From an uncultured Pelagibacteraceae bacterium (GTDB lineage: Bacteria; Pseudomonadota; Alphaproteobacteria; Pelagibacterales; AG-422-B15): a stretch of 44,536 nt of DNA. Shown one piece after another: positions 6,960 through 17,905 of this stretch. Location: contig CABZCR010000008.1 in assembly GCA_902524285.1 (NCBI GenBank), forward strand, positions 1 to 44,536, in the 5' to 3' direction. Position 1 is the stretch's first letter, and each line of letters starts with the position of its first letter. Below the pieces are notes generated by a model, which saw nothing but the letters and a program-made list of their open reading frames with translations, did no database searches and was not told the origin of the DNA. The position numbers and the translations under genes were made by a program.

Positions 6960-7642
6960 TGGGTAAAAGATTGAAAAATATTATTAAAGAGAATGATTTT
7001 TCAAAGAGCTACTCTGTTGAAGAAGCAGTAGATATGGCAATGAAAACATCAACAACTAAGTTTAATGAAACTATTGATATTTGCTTGAATTTAAATATTG
7101 ACCCTAAGAATGGCGAGCAAAATGTTCGAGGTAAGATCAAGCTTCCAAAGAGTTTAGGAAAAAATGTAAAGGTTTGTGTATTTGCATCAGATGATAAACA
7201 ACAAGAAGCCAAAGATGCCGGTGCTGACATTGTAGGATCAGATGAACTTGTAGAAAAAGTCGAAAATGGATTTATTGATTTCGATAGATGCATTTCTACT
7301 CCTGACATGATGTCCAAAGTTGGTAAACTTGGAAAAGTTCTTGGACCTCGTAATCTAATGCCTAATCCAAAATTGGGCAGTGTTACAAATGATTTAAGAC
7401 AAGCAATTGAGGACGCTAAGTCGGGCGAACTAGAATTTAAAAACAGTGATACACTTATTCAGGCAGGGATTGCAAAATCTGATTTTGAAAAGATTGATGT
7501 TATTAATAATATAAAATTTTTCTATGAAACAATTTCTAAAGAAAGACCTTCAGGAATTAAAGGTGATTTTGTTAAAAAGGTATCAATCAGTCCTACAATG
7601 GGCCCGGGTATCAATATAAACTTGGATTCCTTTGGAGCGTAA
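6959..7642 (+). CDS. rplA: 50S ribosomal protein L1
   Basis: A 227-residue protein of the L1 stalk. KLGKVLGPRNLMPNPKLGSV is the family hallmark, and the C-terminus keeps SPTMGPGI. In E. coli L1 represses its own L11-L1 mRNA. Here no leader exists before rplK because nusG overlaps it, so such control would have to act on coding RNA. The gap to rplJ is two bases. Confidence 0.98.
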   Translation: MGKRLKNIIKENDFSKSYSVEEAVDMAMKTSTTKFNETIDICLNLNIDPKNGEQNVRGKIKLPKSLGKNVKVCVFASDDKQQEAKDAGADIVGSDELVEKVENGFIDFDRCISTPDMMSKVGKLGKVLGPRNLMPNPKLGSVTNDLRQAIEDAKSGELEFKNSDTLIQAGIAKSDFEKIDVINNIKFFYETISKERPSGIKGDFVKKVSISPTMGPGININLDSFGA

Positions 7643-7644
7643 AA

Positions 7645-8151
7645 ATGAAAAGAGAACAAAAAGAAATATTTATTAAAAATTTGAAGACAATTTTAAGTGA
7701 GAATAGTCTTGTACTAGTCTTTCATTACAGGGGTATGTCCATGACCGATATGACTGAATTAAGAGTTCAGTCTTTCAATTCTGGATGCAACATAAAAGTT
7801 ACTAAAAATAGGTTAACAAAATTGGCCCTCGAAGGTACGGATAAATCAGAGCTATCTGAACTTTTTGACGGACCAACAGCTATTGCCTACTCAAATGACC
7901 CTGTAGAATTGACAAAGCTTTTGACAAATTTTGCCAAAAATAACAGTAATTTAGTTATTCTTGGCGGAATAATGGATAATGAAATTTTAACTGTTGAAAA
8001 AATTGAAATTTTATCTAAATTGCCATCTCTCGAGGAAATAAGGGCACAATTAATAGGTTTGATAAGTACTCCTGCGCAAAAAATCGCATCAGTGTTAACT
8101 GTACCATCAGGCGACTTAGCAAGAGTGTTTAACGCATACAGTACAAAGTAA
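7645..8151 (+). CDS. rplJ: 50S ribosomal protein L10
   Basis: A 168-residue protein that anchors L7/L12 dimers to the ribosome through its C-terminal helix. N-terminal features include VLVFHYRGMSMTDMTELR and KVTKNRL; the tail SLEEIRAQLIGLISTPAQKI leads into the L12-binding helix. The usual long L10 leader RNA is absent because only two bases separate it from rplA. Confidence 0.97.
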   Translation: MKREQKEIFIKNLKTILSENSLVLVFHYRGMSMTDMTELRVQSFNSGCNIKVTKNRLTKLALEGTDKSELSELFDGPTAIAYSNDPVELTKLLTNFAKNNSNLVILGGIMDNEILTVEKIEILSKLPSLEEIRAQLIGLISTPAQKIASVLTVPSGDLARVFNAYSTK

Positions 8152-8174
8152 TTTAATTAAGAAAGGGAATAAAC

Positions 8175-8555
8175 ATGGCTGACCTCCAACAAATAGTTGA
8201 TCAACTATCCGATTTAACAGTTATTGAAGCTGCTGAGCTATCTAAAATGCTAGAAGAGAAATGGGGTGTATCTGCCGCTGCACCCGTAGCCGTTGCTGCT
8301 GCAGGAGCTGCACCTTCAGGTGATGCTGCCGCTGCAGAAGAAAAAGATGAATTTACAATTGTATTAGCTGCTGCTGGCGATAAAAAAATTAACGTTATTA
8401 AAGAAGTAAGAACAATCACTGGATTAGGCTTAAAGGAAGCAAAAGATCTTGTTGAGGGTGCGCCAAAGGAACTGAAAACAGGCGTCTCAAAAGATGAAGC
8501 TAATGGCTTTAAGGAAAAGTTAGAAGCTGCTGGCGCAACAGTAGAACTTAAGTAA
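8175..8555 (+). CDS. rplL: 50S ribosomal protein L7/L12
   Basis: A 126-residue acidic stalk protein. An N-terminal dimerisation helix (to about residue 33) is followed by an Ala/Pro-rich hinge and a C-terminal factor-binding domain with [20 protein letters not shown]. It recruits EF-Tu and EF-G, both encoded nearby. GAAAGGG lies upstream, and a hairpin follows in the gap before rpoB. Confidence 0.98.
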   Translation: MADLQQIVDQLSDLTVIEAAELSKMLEEKWGVSAAAPVAVAAAGAAPSGDAAAAEEKDEFTIVLAAAGDKKINVIKEVRTITGLGLKEAKDLVEGAPKELKTGVSKDEANGFKEKLEAAGATVELK

Positions 8556-8575
8556 TTTTTTAAAATATTTTTTCT

Positions 8576-8601
8576 CAATAGCTTGCAACATTTAGCTATT
8601 G
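8576..8601 (+). promoter_or_regulatory. Hairpin in the rplL-rpoB spacer (attenuator or processing site)
   Basis: CAATAGCT (8576-8583) and AGCTATTG (8594-8601) form a perfect 8-bp stem with a ten-base loop, followed by TTTAT. It lies in the only sizeable spacer (68 bases) between nusG and rpoC. E. coli has a partial terminator and an RNase III site at the same place, which sets the lower level of rpoBC message. The short T tract here favours attenuation or cleavage over full termination. Confidence 0.6.
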
Positions 8602-8623
8602 TTTATAGGACGAATACACATTA

Positions 8624-11600
8624 ATGGTTAATACATTATCATTTACAGAACGAAAAAGAGTTCGTAAAAATTTTGGCAAGCTAAAAGAAGTTTCTAAATT
8701 CCCAAATCTTATCGAAATACAAAAAAAATCTTATGAAGATTTCTTACTTGAACATACAAATCCTTCTGAAAGACCAGATAAGGGACTGCAGAAAGTTTTT
8801 AAAAGTGTATTTCCTCTAGAAGATTTTTCTGGATCAGCGAGAATTGAGTACATTGAATATGATTTTCAGTCCCCAAAATTTGATGTTGATGAATGTCGTC
8901 AAAGAGACAAGACTTTTGCTGCTCCATTAAATGTAAAATTAAGACTAATTGTTTTTGATATAGATGAAGAAACAGAGTCTAGAACTGTAAAAGATATCAA
9001 AGAACAAGAAATTTACCTTTGTGATTTGCCTTTAATGACACAAAAAGGAACATTTATTACAAATGGAACAGAGAGAGTGGTTGTTAGTCAGATGCATAGA
9101 AGTCCAGGGGTATTTTTTGATCATGATAATGGAAAGACACATTCAAGTGGTAAACTATTATTTGGAGCAAGAGTTATTCCCTATAGAGGCTCGTGGTTAG
9201 ATATTGAATTTGATCACAAGGATATTATTCATTGTCGAATCGATAGAAAAAAGAAAATTCCAATTACCACATTTCTCATGGCAATGGGAATTAAGCGTGA
9301 TGAAATATTATCTTTATTTTATGGCACTGAAACTTACTCATTAAGTACAAAAGATGGCAAATGGAAAGTAAACTTTAACCCTAAAAATATCAAGACTGGA
9401 AAGTTGCAGAAAAATCTTGTCAATGCAGCTGATGGAAAAGTTGCTGTTAAGCAGGGAACAAAAATAAATCCAGCTATTGCAAAAAAGCTATTTAGTGATG
9501 GTCTTAAAAACTTATTGCTAGAAGATGATGAACTTATTGGTAAGTTTATTGCTGATGATATAATAAATGAAAAAACTGGAGAAATTTATTTTGAGTCATC
9601 TGACGAAATTACATCTGAAACAATTGAAAAAATCAAGGAACTAAAGATATCAAAAATACCTGTACTAGAAATCGATGGTATTAATGTAGGTTCATTTATA
9701 CGTGACACGCTAAGAGTTGATAAAAACTTAAGTCCCGAGGAGGCTGTAGTTGAAATATATAAAGTACTCAGACCAGGTGAACCTCCAAACTTAGAAACAG
9801 CATTTGAAGTATTTAACTCGTTGTTTTTTAAATCAGAAAAATACGACCTTTCTGATGTTGGTAGGGTAAAGATGAATTATCGGCTTGATTTAGAATGCTC
9901 TGATACTGTTACAGTCCTTAGAAGTGAAGATGTAATCGAAGTTATAAAAACTGTAATGGATTTAAGAACTGGCAAAGGCGAAGTTGATGATATTGATCAT
10001 CTTGGTAACAGAAGAGTTAGGTCAGTTGGAGAATTAGTTGAAAACCAATTCAGAATGGGTCTCATTCGTATGGAAAGATCAATTAAAGAAAGAATGAATT
10101 CTCTAGAAGTTGACGCTGCTACTCCCCAAGATATTATCAATGCTAAACCACTAGTTGCATCTCTTAAGGAGTTTTTTGGAACTTCACAATTATCCCAATT
10201 TATGGATCAAACCAACCCGCTGGCTGAGATTACACACAAAAGAAGATTATCAGCACTTGGACCAGGTGGTCTTAGCAGAGAAAGGGCAGGTTTTGAAGTT
10301 AGAGACGTACATCCAACACATTATGGTAGAATTTGTCCAATCGAAACACCCGAAGGACCAAATATCGGTTTAATAAATAGTTTAGCTTCTCACGCAAGAG
10401 TTAATCAGTACGGGTTTATCGAAAGCCCTTACAGAAAAGTAATTAAGGGAAAGGTTAGTAATGAAGTTGAATACCTCCCAGCCATGGAAGAGGCGGACTA
10501 TACAATTGCTCAGGCCAACAGTGAATTGGATGATAAAGGCAGTTTTGTTACTAAATTAGTTTCTTGTCGAAGAAATGGTGATTTTGTTATGACTGTCCCT
10601 GAAGAAATCGACTATATGGATGTATCGCCTAAGCAAGTAGTTTCTTGTGCAGCCTCTTTAATTCCATTCCTTGAAAATGATGACGCCAATAGAGCTTTAA
10701 TGGGATCAAATATGATGAGACAAGCTGTGCCTCTTATACAGGCTGAGTCTCCTTTAGTTGGAACAGGCGTTGAAAAGGTAGTAGCAGTAGACTCAGGTGT
10801 AACAATTGTAGCAAACAGAGATGGTATAGTTGATAAAATCGATGGAAAAAGAATTGTAGTGAGAGTTACTGAAAAAATTAAAACAACCGAGTCTGGTGTT
10901 GATATTTATACTCTCCAAAAATTTCAAAGATCAAATCAAAGTACATGTATAAACCAAAGACCTCTTGTAAAAGTTGGTGATAAAGTTGCAAAAGGTGACA
11001 TAATCGCAGATGGCCCATCAACCCATTTTGGAGAGCTCGGTTTAGGTCGAAATGTAGTTGTAGCTTTCATGCCTTGGCGAGGCTACAATTTTGAAGACTC
11101 AATTTTAATTTCAGAAAAAATTGTTCAAGAAGATAAGTTTACTTCTATTCACATTGAAGAGTTTGAAGTAATGTCAAGAGACACTAAGTTAGGATCAGAA
11201 GAGATTACAAGAGATATACCAAATGCTGGAGATGAAATGCTTAGAAACCTTGATGAGGCAGGCATAGTATACGTTGGAGCAGACGTAAATCCTGGAGATA
11301 TACTGGTTGGAAAAGTTACACCCAAAGGTGAAAGTCCTGTAACTCCAGAAGAGAAATTATTAAGAGCAATATTTGGAGAAAAAGCTACAGACGTAAAAGA
11401 TACATCTTTAAGATTACCGCCCGGATCAAGTGGTATAGTTGTGGATGTGAAAGTTTTCAATAGATATGGTATTGAGAAAGATGATCGAGCTCTGTCTATT
11501 GAAAGAGATGAAATTGAAAAACTAGCCAATGATAGAGAAGCCGAGTTGGGTATTCTTAATAGGAATATAAAAGAGAGACTTGTTTCACTTATTAACGGAA

Positions 11601-12727
11601 AGTCAATAAATGAGACACCTGATGATGTTGAAAAGCAAAACAGTTACGATAAAACTACTTTGGATGAAATAAAGTTGGATTCTCTTTGGAAATTGAAGTT
11701 ACAAAGTTCAGGCGATCAAAACGAAATTGATAATTTAAAAAAACAGTATGATATTGCTAGATCTGCAATTCAAACCCGCTTTGATAATAAAGTAGATAAA
11801 GTTCAAAGAGGTGACGAACTTCTACCAGGTGTAATGAAAATGGTTAAGGTATTTGTTGCAGTTAAAAGAAAATTACAGCCTGGTGATAAAATGGCTGGTA
11901 GGCATGGAAACAAGGGAGTAATAAGTAAAATTGCTCCAGTTGAGGATATGCCATATCTTGAAGACGGTAGAACAGTTGATATCGTATTAAATCCTTTGGG
12001 AGTTCCTAGTAGAATGAACGTAGGTCAAATATTAGAAACGCACTTAGGATGGGCCTGTGCCGGAATTGGAGAAATTATAAATAAATCTCTCTCACAGTAC
12101 AAATCATCAAATGATCACTCTGTTATTGGACAATCTCTCGAAAAGGTTTACGGCAAAGACCAATATAAAAATGAGATTTCATCATTAAGTAAGGATGAAC
12201 AAAAAGAACTTGCAATGAATATTGTTAATGGAGTTCCAATAAAAACACCTGTTTTTGACGGAGCTACTGAGTCTGAAATATCAGAAATGTTGGGTGAAGC
12301 AGGTTTTGATAAAAGTGGTCAAACTCAATTATGGGACGGTTTAACTGGCGAAAAGTTTGAGAGGAAAGTAACTGTTGGTTATATCTACATGTTAAAGCTG
12401 CACCATTTAGTTGATGATAAAATTCACGCGCGATCTATCGGACCTTACAGTCTAGTAACACAGCAACCACTTGGAGGTAAAGCCCAGTTTGGAGGGCAGA
12501 GATTTGGGGAAATGGAAGTCTGGGCACTTGAGGCTTATGGGGCGGCTTATACGTTGCAAGAAATTCTAACTGTCAAATCTGACGATGTTGCAGGTAGAAC
12601 TAAAGTCTATGAAACTATTATACGGGGCGAAGATGTTTTTCAATCTGGAACACCTGAGTCATTTAATGTGTTAATAAAAGAAATTAGGTCGTTAGGTCTT
12701 AACATTGAACTTTCAAATTTGAATTAG
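8624..12727 (+). CDS. rpoB: DNA-directed RNA polymerase beta subunit
   Basis: A full-length 1367-residue subunit, close to the usual alphaproteobacterial size. The rifampicin-binding cluster starts near residue 517 ([16 protein letters not shown]). Asp528, His538 and Ser543 correspond to E. coli Asp516, His526 and Ser531 and are all wild type. The catalytic-centre motif [13 protein letters not shown] and the C-terminal clamp segment [18 protein letters not shown] are intact. It follows the rplL-rpoB hairpin and is eight bases before rpoC. AGGA at 8607 is rather far (13 bases) from the ATG. Confidence 0.99.
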   Translation: MVNTLSFTERKRVRKNFGKLKEVSKFPNLIEIQKKSYEDFLLEHTNPSERPDKGLQKVFKSVFPLEDFSGSARIEYIEYDFQSPKFDVDECRQRDKTFAAPLNVKLRLIVFDIDEETESRTVKDIKEQEIYLCDLPLMTQKGTFITNGTERVVVSQMHRSPGVFFDHDNGKTHSSGKLLFGARVIPYRGSWLDIEFDHKDIIHCRIDRKKKIPITTFLMAMGIKRDEILSLFYGTETYSLSTKDGKWKVNFNPKNIKTGKLQKNLVNAADGKVAVKQGTKINPAIAKKLFSDGLKNLLLEDDELIGKFIADDIINEKTGEIYFESSDEITSETIEKIKELKISKIPVLEIDGINVGSFIRDTLRVDKNLSPEEAVVEIYKVLRPGEPPNLETAFEVFNSLFFKSEKYDLSDVGRVKMNYRLDLECSDTVTVLRSEDVIEVIKTVMDLRTGKGEVDDIDHLGNRRVRSVGELVENQFRMGLIRMERSIKERMNSLEVDAATPQDIINAKPLVASLKEFFGTSQLSQFMDQTNPLAEITHKRRLSALGPGGLSRERAGFEVRDVHPTHYGRICPIETPEGPNIGLINSLASHARVNQYGFIESPYRKVIKGKVSNEVEYLPAMEEADYTIAQANSELDDKGSFVTKLVSCRRNGDFVMTVPEEIDYMDVSPKQVVSCAASLIPFLENDDANRALMGSNMMRQAVPLIQAESPLVGTGVEKVVAVDSGVTIVANRDGIVDKIDGKRIVVRVTEKIKTTESGVDIYTLQKFQRSNQSTCINQRPLVKVGDKVAKGDIIADGPSTHFGELGLGRNVVVAFMPWRGYNFEDSILISEKIVQEDKFTSIHIEEFEVMSRDTKLGSEEITRDIPNAGDEMLRNLDEAGIVYVGADVNPGDILVGKVTPKGESPVTPEEKLLRAIFGEKATDVKDTSLRLPPGSSGIVVDVKVFNRYGIEKDDRALSIERDEIEKLANDREAELGILNRNIKERLVSLINGKSINETPDDVEKQNSYDKTTLDEIKLDSLWKLKLQSSGDQNEIDNLKKQYDIARSAIQTRFDNKVDKVQRGDELLPGVMKMVKVFVAVKRKLQPGDKMAGRHGNKGVISKIAPVEDMPYLEDGRTVDIVLNPLGVPSRMNVGQILETHLGWACAGIGEIINKSLSQYKSSNDHSVIGQSLEKVYGKDQYKNEISSLSKDEQKELAMNIVNGVPIKTPVFDGATESEISEMLGEAGFDKSGQTQLWDGLTGEKFERKVTVGYIYMLKLHHLVDDKIHARSIGPYSLVTQQPLGGKAQFGGQRFGEMEVWALEAYGAAYTLQEILTVKSDDVAGRTKVYETIIRGEDVFQSGTPESFNVLIKEIRSLGLNIELSNLN

Positions 12728-12735
12728 GAAAACTT

Positions 12736-15700
12736 ATGAGTCAATCATTAATGAATATTTTTAATCCAGCTGCATCAAGGGATGATTTTAATCAAGTAAA
12801 AATTTCAATTGCAAGTCCCGAGAGAATACTTTCATGGTCATATGGTGAAATAAAAAAACCAGAAACTATAAATTATAGAACCTTTAAACCAGAAAGAGAC
12901 GGTCTTTTCTGCGCGAGAATCTTTGGACCTATCAAAGATTATGAATGTCTTTGCGGTAAGTATAAGAGAATGAAATTTAAAGGTATTATTTGTGAAAAAT
13001 GTGGAGTTGAGGTAACAAAAAAAGATGTAAGAAGAGAAAGAATGGGACATATTCAGCTAGCTGCCCCTGTTGCCCATATATGGTTTTTAAAGTCTCTTCC
13101 AAGCCGTATAGCTTTGATGATGGATATGAAGTTAAAAGATCTTGAAAAAGTTCTCTATTTTGAAAAATTCATGGTTACAGAACCTGGGTTAACCTCATTA
13201 ATTCAAAATCAATTGCTTGATGAGGAAGAACTAGAAAAAGCAAAGGAAGAATATGGTGAAGATTCTTTCACTGCTGGTATAGGAGCTGAAGCAGTTAGAA
13301 AAGTTCTTGAAAGAATAGAGCTTGAGCCAGAGCTTGAAGCTTTACGTACAAAACTCTCTGAAACAAAAGCAGTTGCGTTATCAGAAAAATTAGTAAAAAG
13401 AATTAAAATTTTTGAGGCCTTCATATCATCTGGAAATAGACCTGAATGGATGATACTAACTTCCGTACCTGTTATTCCCCCTGAATTAAGGCCTCTAGTT
13501 CCGCTTGATGGAGGAAGATTTGCATCGAGTGATTTAAATGATTTGTATAGAAGGGTTATCAATAGAAATAATAGATTATCGAGACTTATCGAACTAAGAG
13601 CGCCGGACATAATTATTAGAAATGAAAAAAGGATGCTCCAAGAATCAGTTGATGCGTTATTTGATAACGGAAGAAGAGGGAGAGTCATTACAGGAACAAA
13701 TAAAAGACCTCTAAAATCACTTGCTGAAATGCTCAAAGGTAAACAGGGTCGATTCAGGCAAAATTTATTAGGTAAAAGAGTTGATTACTCTGGTAGATCT
13801 GTAATTGTTGTTGGTCCTGAATTAAAACTTCATCAGTGTGGCTTACCAAAAAAAATGGCAATCGAGCTATTTAAACCATTCATATACGCGAGGTTAGAGT
13901 CCCTTGGTTTAGCAACTACACTTAAGCAAGCTAAGAAAATGGTTGAAAAAGAACGTCCAGAAGTTTGGGACGTCTTAGACCGTGTAATCAGAGAGCATCC
14001 AATAATATTAAATAGGGCACCCACACTGCACAGACTAGGTGTACAGGCTTTTGAGCCAGTTTTAATTGAAGGCAAAGCGATCCAGCTTCATCCTCTAGTT
14101 TGTACTGCTTTCAATGCAGATTTTGATGGTGATCAAATGGCAGTTCATGTTCCATTAAGCTTAGAGGCACAACTTGAGGCTCGAGTTCTTATGATGTCAA
14201 CAAACAATATACTTAACCCTGCTAATGGAAAACCTGTTATTGTTCCAAGCCAAGATATTGTTCTAGGTATTTATTACCTATCGCAAGAAAAAGAGAATGA
14301 GCCAGGTCAAGGAGCTGTTTTTAAAGATATTTATGAAGTACAGCAAGCTCTTGAAAATAATGCAACAACTGTCCATGCAAAAGTTCATGCAAGAGTCAAT
14401 TTTATTGATCCAGAAGGTATAAAAAAATTTAAAAGAATTGAGACGACACCTGGAAGGATGTTGCTTTGGAATTTAGTTCCGCTACATAAAGATCTTGACC
14501 CTAAACTTGTTAATAGGCTTTTAGGTAAAAAAGAAATCTCATCGCTTATTGATACGGTTTATAGATATTGTGGGCAAAAAGATACCGTAATATTCGCTGA
14601 TCAATTGATGGCATTGGGTTTTCATTATGCATACAAGGCAGGTATTTCATTTGGTAAAGATGATATGATAATTCCAGAGACAAAAGAGAAACTTGTTTCT
14701 GAAACAGCTAGTCAAATAGAAAAATATGAAAAGCAATATAATGATGGATTAATTACTAATAGAGAGAAGTACAATAAAGTAATCGACGCATGGGCAAAGT
14801 GTACGGATCGTGTTGCTCAAGAGATGATGAATGAGATTTCCTCAAAGAAATTTGATGATGAAACTAAAAGAGAAATGCCAATCAATTCAATTTACATGAT
14901 GGCAAATTCTGGTGCTCGAGGATCAGCTGCGCAAATGAAGCAGTTATCAGGTATGAGGGGACTTATGGCCAAGCCATCTGGTGATATAATTGAAACACCT
15001 ATCATCTCAAATTTTAAAGAAGGTTTAAATGTACTAGAATACTTTAATTCAACTCACGGTGCTAGAAAAGGACTTGCTGATACCGCATTGAAAACAGCAA
15101 ACTCTGGCTATTTAACCAGAAGACTTTGTGATGTTGCTCAGGACTGTACTATTTCTGAACCCGACTGTGGCACAGACAATGGAGTTTGGATTTCAGATGT
15201 TGTTGAGGGGGGAGAAGTAATAATTTCTATAGCAGATAGAGTATTAGGAAGATTCTTACAAAGCGATGTTAACCACCCAATTACTGGTGAAAACATAGCA
15301 AAAAAAGATGATTATGTAGATGAGAGTCTTGCGGAGAAAATTGAAACTGCAGGTATTCAAAGCCTTTATATTAGGTCTCCACTAACATGTGATAGTAAAC
15401 GGGGTATATGCGTAAAGTGTTATGGTCGTGATTTAGCTAGAGGTTTCCTCGTTAATGAGGGAGAAGCAGTAGGAATGATAGCTGCACAATCAATAGGTGA
15501 ACCAGGTACTCAGCTTACCATGAGAACCTTCCACATTGGTGGTGCCGCTCAAATTAATGATCAATCATTTATTGAGATCAATACTGATGGAATATTTAAA
15601 ATTTTAAATAAAAATACTGTTGAAGATAGCAATAATGATTTGATTGTTATGGGTCGAAATTGTCAATTGGCAATACAAGATGATAATGGAAGAGAACTTG

Positions 15701-16923
15701 CAAACTATAAAGTTCCTTACGGTACAAAAATATTAGTAGAAGAAGACTCTAGAGTAAATAGTGGTACAAAAATTTGTGAATGGGATCCATTCACTAATCC
15801 AGTTATATCAGAAAAATCAGGAACTGCTAATTACGTAGATATGGAGGAAGGAATTTCTCTTATTGAGGAGACAGAAGAAAAAACTGGATTAACATATACT
15901 AAAGTTAAGGACTGGAAATCAGATCCAAAAGGAAGTGAATTAAAACCAAGAATAACACTTAGAGATGAAAAAAGCGAAGTTATACTTCTTGCGAATGGTA
16001 ATGAAGCCAGATATTTTCTGCCACCTGACTCAATTCTTTCCGTGGCAGATGGATCAGAAGTTCATGCGGGTGATGTTCTTGCAAGAACACCAAAAGCTGC
16101 TTCAAAAACAAAAGATATCACTGGAGGCTTGCCTAGAGTTGCAGAATTATTTGAAGCAAGAAAACCAAAAGACCATGCAATCATTTCTGAAACTTCTGGG
16201 GTGATCTCTTTCGGAAAAGATATTCGAGGTAAACAAAAAGTAATAATTACTCCTGAAAAAGAAGGTGATCCTGTAGAAGTTTTAATTCCTAAAGGAAAGC
16301 ATATAGCATATCAAGAAGGTGAAACAATCCAAAAGGGTGATTATTTACTCGATGGTAACCCAGATCCGCATGATATTTTAGAGATTTTAGGAATTGAAGC
16401 TTTAGCAGATTATTTGATAAATGAAGTCCAAGAAGTTTACAGGTTGCAAGGCGTTTTAATTAACGATAAGCATATTGAAGTACTATGCAGGCAAATGTTG
16501 CAGAAAGTTCATATTACTGAAATTGGAGATAGTTCATTTATTAAAGGTGAAGAAATTGATAGGTTTGAATTCTTGACTACAAATGAACAGTTAGAAAGTG
16601 AAGAAAAAAAACCGGCTATAGCTAAACCTGTATTGCTAGGTATTACAAAAGCATCTTTGCAAACAAGGTCTTTCATTTCAGCTGCATCTTTCCAAGAAAC
16701 AACAAGAATTCTTACTGATGCGTCGATAAAAGGTAAAATGGATCGCCTTGAGGGACTCAAAGAGAACGTAATTGTTGGAAGATTAATTCCAGCAGGAACA
16801 GGAAGAACCTTCAATCAAATTGAAAATAAGGCAAAATTATTGGATAAAGAGGCAAAAATAGAAATTGAGGCAATTCAGGCAAAGAAAGAGCAAGAATCAG
16901 CCGAAATACAGGAGAATTCCTAA
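12736..16923 (+). CDS. rpoC: DNA-directed RNA polymerase beta' subunit
   Basis: A 1395-residue catalytic subunit. The Mg2+-binding loop [12 protein letters not shown] has Asp462, Asp464 and Asp466. The N-terminal zinc ligands are Cys71, Cys73, Cys86 and Cys89, and a second zinc site uses CGTDNG and [13 protein letters not shown]. The trigger-loop region [18 protein letters not shown] is intact. The C-terminal tail is acidic and not conserved. A new promoter and a hairpin lie in the 138-base gap after it, so rpsL can be transcribed independently. Confidence 0.99.
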   Translation: MSQSLMNIFNPAASRDDFNQVKISIASPERILSWSYGEIKKPETINYRTFKPERDGLFCARIFGPIKDYECLCGKYKRMKFKGIICEKCGVEVTKKDVRRERMGHIQLAAPVAHIWFLKSLPSRIALMMDMKLKDLEKVLYFEKFMVTEPGLTSLIQNQLLDEEELEKAKEEYGEDSFTAGIGAEAVRKVLERIELEPELEALRTKLSETKAVALSEKLVKRIKIFEAFISSGNRPEWMILTSVPVIPPELRPLVPLDGGRFASSDLNDLYRRVINRNNRLSRLIELRAPDIIIRNEKRMLQESVDALFDNGRRGRVITGTNKRPLKSLAEMLKGKQGRFRQNLLGKRVDYSGRSVIVVGPELKLHQCGLPKKMAIELFKPFIYARLESLGLATTLKQAKKMVEKERPEVWDVLDRVIREHPIILNRAPTLHRLGVQAFEPVLIEGKAIQLHPLVCTAFNADFDGDQMAVHVPLSLEAQLEARVLMMSTNNILNPANGKPVIVPSQDIVLGIYYLSQEKENEPGQGAVFKDIYEVQQALENNATTVHAKVHARVNFIDPEGIKKFKRIETTPGRMLLWNLVPLHKDLDPKLVNRLLGKKEISSLIDTVYRYCGQKDTVIFADQLMALGFHYAYKAGISFGKDDMIIPETKEKLVSETASQIEKYEKQYNDGLITNREKYNKVIDAWAKCTDRVAQEMMNEISSKKFDDETKREMPINSIYMMANSGARGSAAQMKQLSGMRGLMAKPSGDIIETPIISNFKEGLNVLEYFNSTHGARKGLADTALKTANSGYLTRRLCDVAQDCTISEPDCGTDNGVWISDVVEGGEVIISIADRVLGRFLQSDVNHPITGENIAKKDDYVDESLAEKIETAGIQSLYIRSPLTCDSKRGICVKCYGRDLARGFLVNEGEAVGMIAAQSIGEPGTQLTMRTFHIGGAAQINDQSFIEINTDGIFKILNKNTVEDSNNDLIVMGRNCQLAIQDDNGRELANYKVPYGTKILVEEDSRVNSGTKICEWDPFTNPVISEKSGTANYVDMEEGISLIEETEEKTGLTYTKVKDWKSDPKGSELKPRITLRDEKSEVILLANGNEARYFLPPDSILSVADGSEVHAGDVLARTPKAASKTKDITGGLPRVAELFEARKPKDHAIISETSGVISFGKDIRGKQKVIITPEKEGDPVEVLIPKGKHIAYQEGETIQKGDYLLDGNPDPHDILEILGIEALADYLINEVQEVYRLQGVLINDKHIEVLCRQMLQKVHITEIGDSSFIKGEEIDRFEFLTTNEQLESEEKKPAIAKPVLLGITKASLQTRSFISAASFQETTRILTDASIKGKMDRLEGLKENVIVGRLIPAGTGRTFNQIENKAKLLDKEAKIEIEAIQAKKEQESAEIQENS

Positions 16924-16932
16924 TAAATTTTG

Positions 16933-16960
16933 TTGACCTGCATAAACTATTAAGTATTAT
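16933..16960 (+). promoter_or_regulatory. Promoter of the rpsL-rpsG-fusA (str) segment
   Basis: TTGACC (16933-16938), a 16-base spacer and TATTAT (16955-16960), followed by TCGGCATTCT. The -35 box and spacing are the same as in the rpsM promoter, and the discriminator is likewise GC-rich for this genome. A start near 16967 would give a leader of about 95 bases that contains the hairpin at 16976. Confidence 0.7.
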
Positions 16961-16975
16961 TCGGCATTCTTAAAT

Positions 16976-17009
16976 AGTAGGCGGTAGAGAAATCTAAACG
17001 CTACTTTTT
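16976..17009 (+). terminator. Hairpin with T run in the rpsL leader (terminator or attenuator)
   Basis: AGTAG-GCG pairs with CGCTACT (one bulged G), and an inner TAGA/TCTA stem closes a GAAA tetraloop at 16989-16992. TTTTT follows at 17005-17009. The shape is an intrinsic terminator and would end rpoBC messages. It also lies downstream of the proposed rpsL promoter, so it could attenuate that transcript. Confidence 0.6.
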
Positions 17010-17061
17010 ATTAATTTTTTAAAATAGTTAACCTTTAAGTTGTAAAGACTGGAGATATTTT

Positions 17062-17433
17062 ATGCCGACTATAAGTCAGCTGATTAGAAAACCTAGAACC
17101 AAAGTTCAAAAAAGAAATAAGGTTCCAGCATTAAAAGCAAATCCTCAAAAGCGAGGTGTTTGTACTAGAGTTTATACAACTACCCCTAAAAAACCTAACT
17201 CAGCATTACGAAAAGTTGCAAGAGTTAGACTTACAAATGGATTTGAAGTTACAAGTTATATTGGTGGTGAGGGTCATAACTTGCAAGAACACTCAGTAAT
17301 ATTAATTCGAGGCGGTCGTGTTAAAGACCTGCCAGGAGTTCGTTATCACACTGTAAGAGGAGTTTTAGATACTCAAGGTGTTGGTGAGAGAAAACAACGT
17401 CGTTCATTATATGGAACGAAGAAACCTAAATAA
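17062..17433 (+). CDS. rpsL: 30S ribosomal protein S12
   Basis: A 123-residue decoding-centre protein. [16 protein letters not shown] and [17 protein letters not shown] are intact, and Lys43 and Lys88, the classic streptomycin-resistance positions, are wild type. The modified aspartate site is Asp89 in KDLPG. GGAG lies nine bases before the ATG at the end of a leader of about 95 bases. It abuts rpsG with no spacer. Confidence 0.98.
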   Translation: MPTISQLIRKPRTKVQKRNKVPALKANPQKRGVCTRVYTTTPKKPNSALRKVARVRLTNGFEVTSYIGGEGHNLQEHSVILIRGGRVKDLPGVRYHTVRGVLDTQGVGERKQRRSLYGTKKPK

Positions 17434-17904
<471 letters not shown>

Positions 17905-17905
17905 T

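Noticed and set aside
7643-7644. Search for an L10 leader or L1-binding mimic between rplA and rplJ
   Set aside because: Only two bases separate the genes; any control element would be inside coding sequence, and I could not see one.
8201-8578. A 125-codon minus-strand frame opposite rplL
   Set aside because: It mirrors the Ala-rich rplL hinge and has no independent support.
10172-10258. Rifampicin-resistance changes in rpoB, and streptomycin-resistance changes in rpsL
   Set aside because: All positions inspected (RpoB Asp528, His538, Ser543; RpsL Lys43, Lys88) carry the sensitive residues.
13209-13736. A 175-codon minus-strand frame inside rpoC
   Set aside because: It is fully antisense to a conserved essential gene, and its serine- and leucine-rich translation is typical of a complement of Glu/Lys-rich coding sequence.
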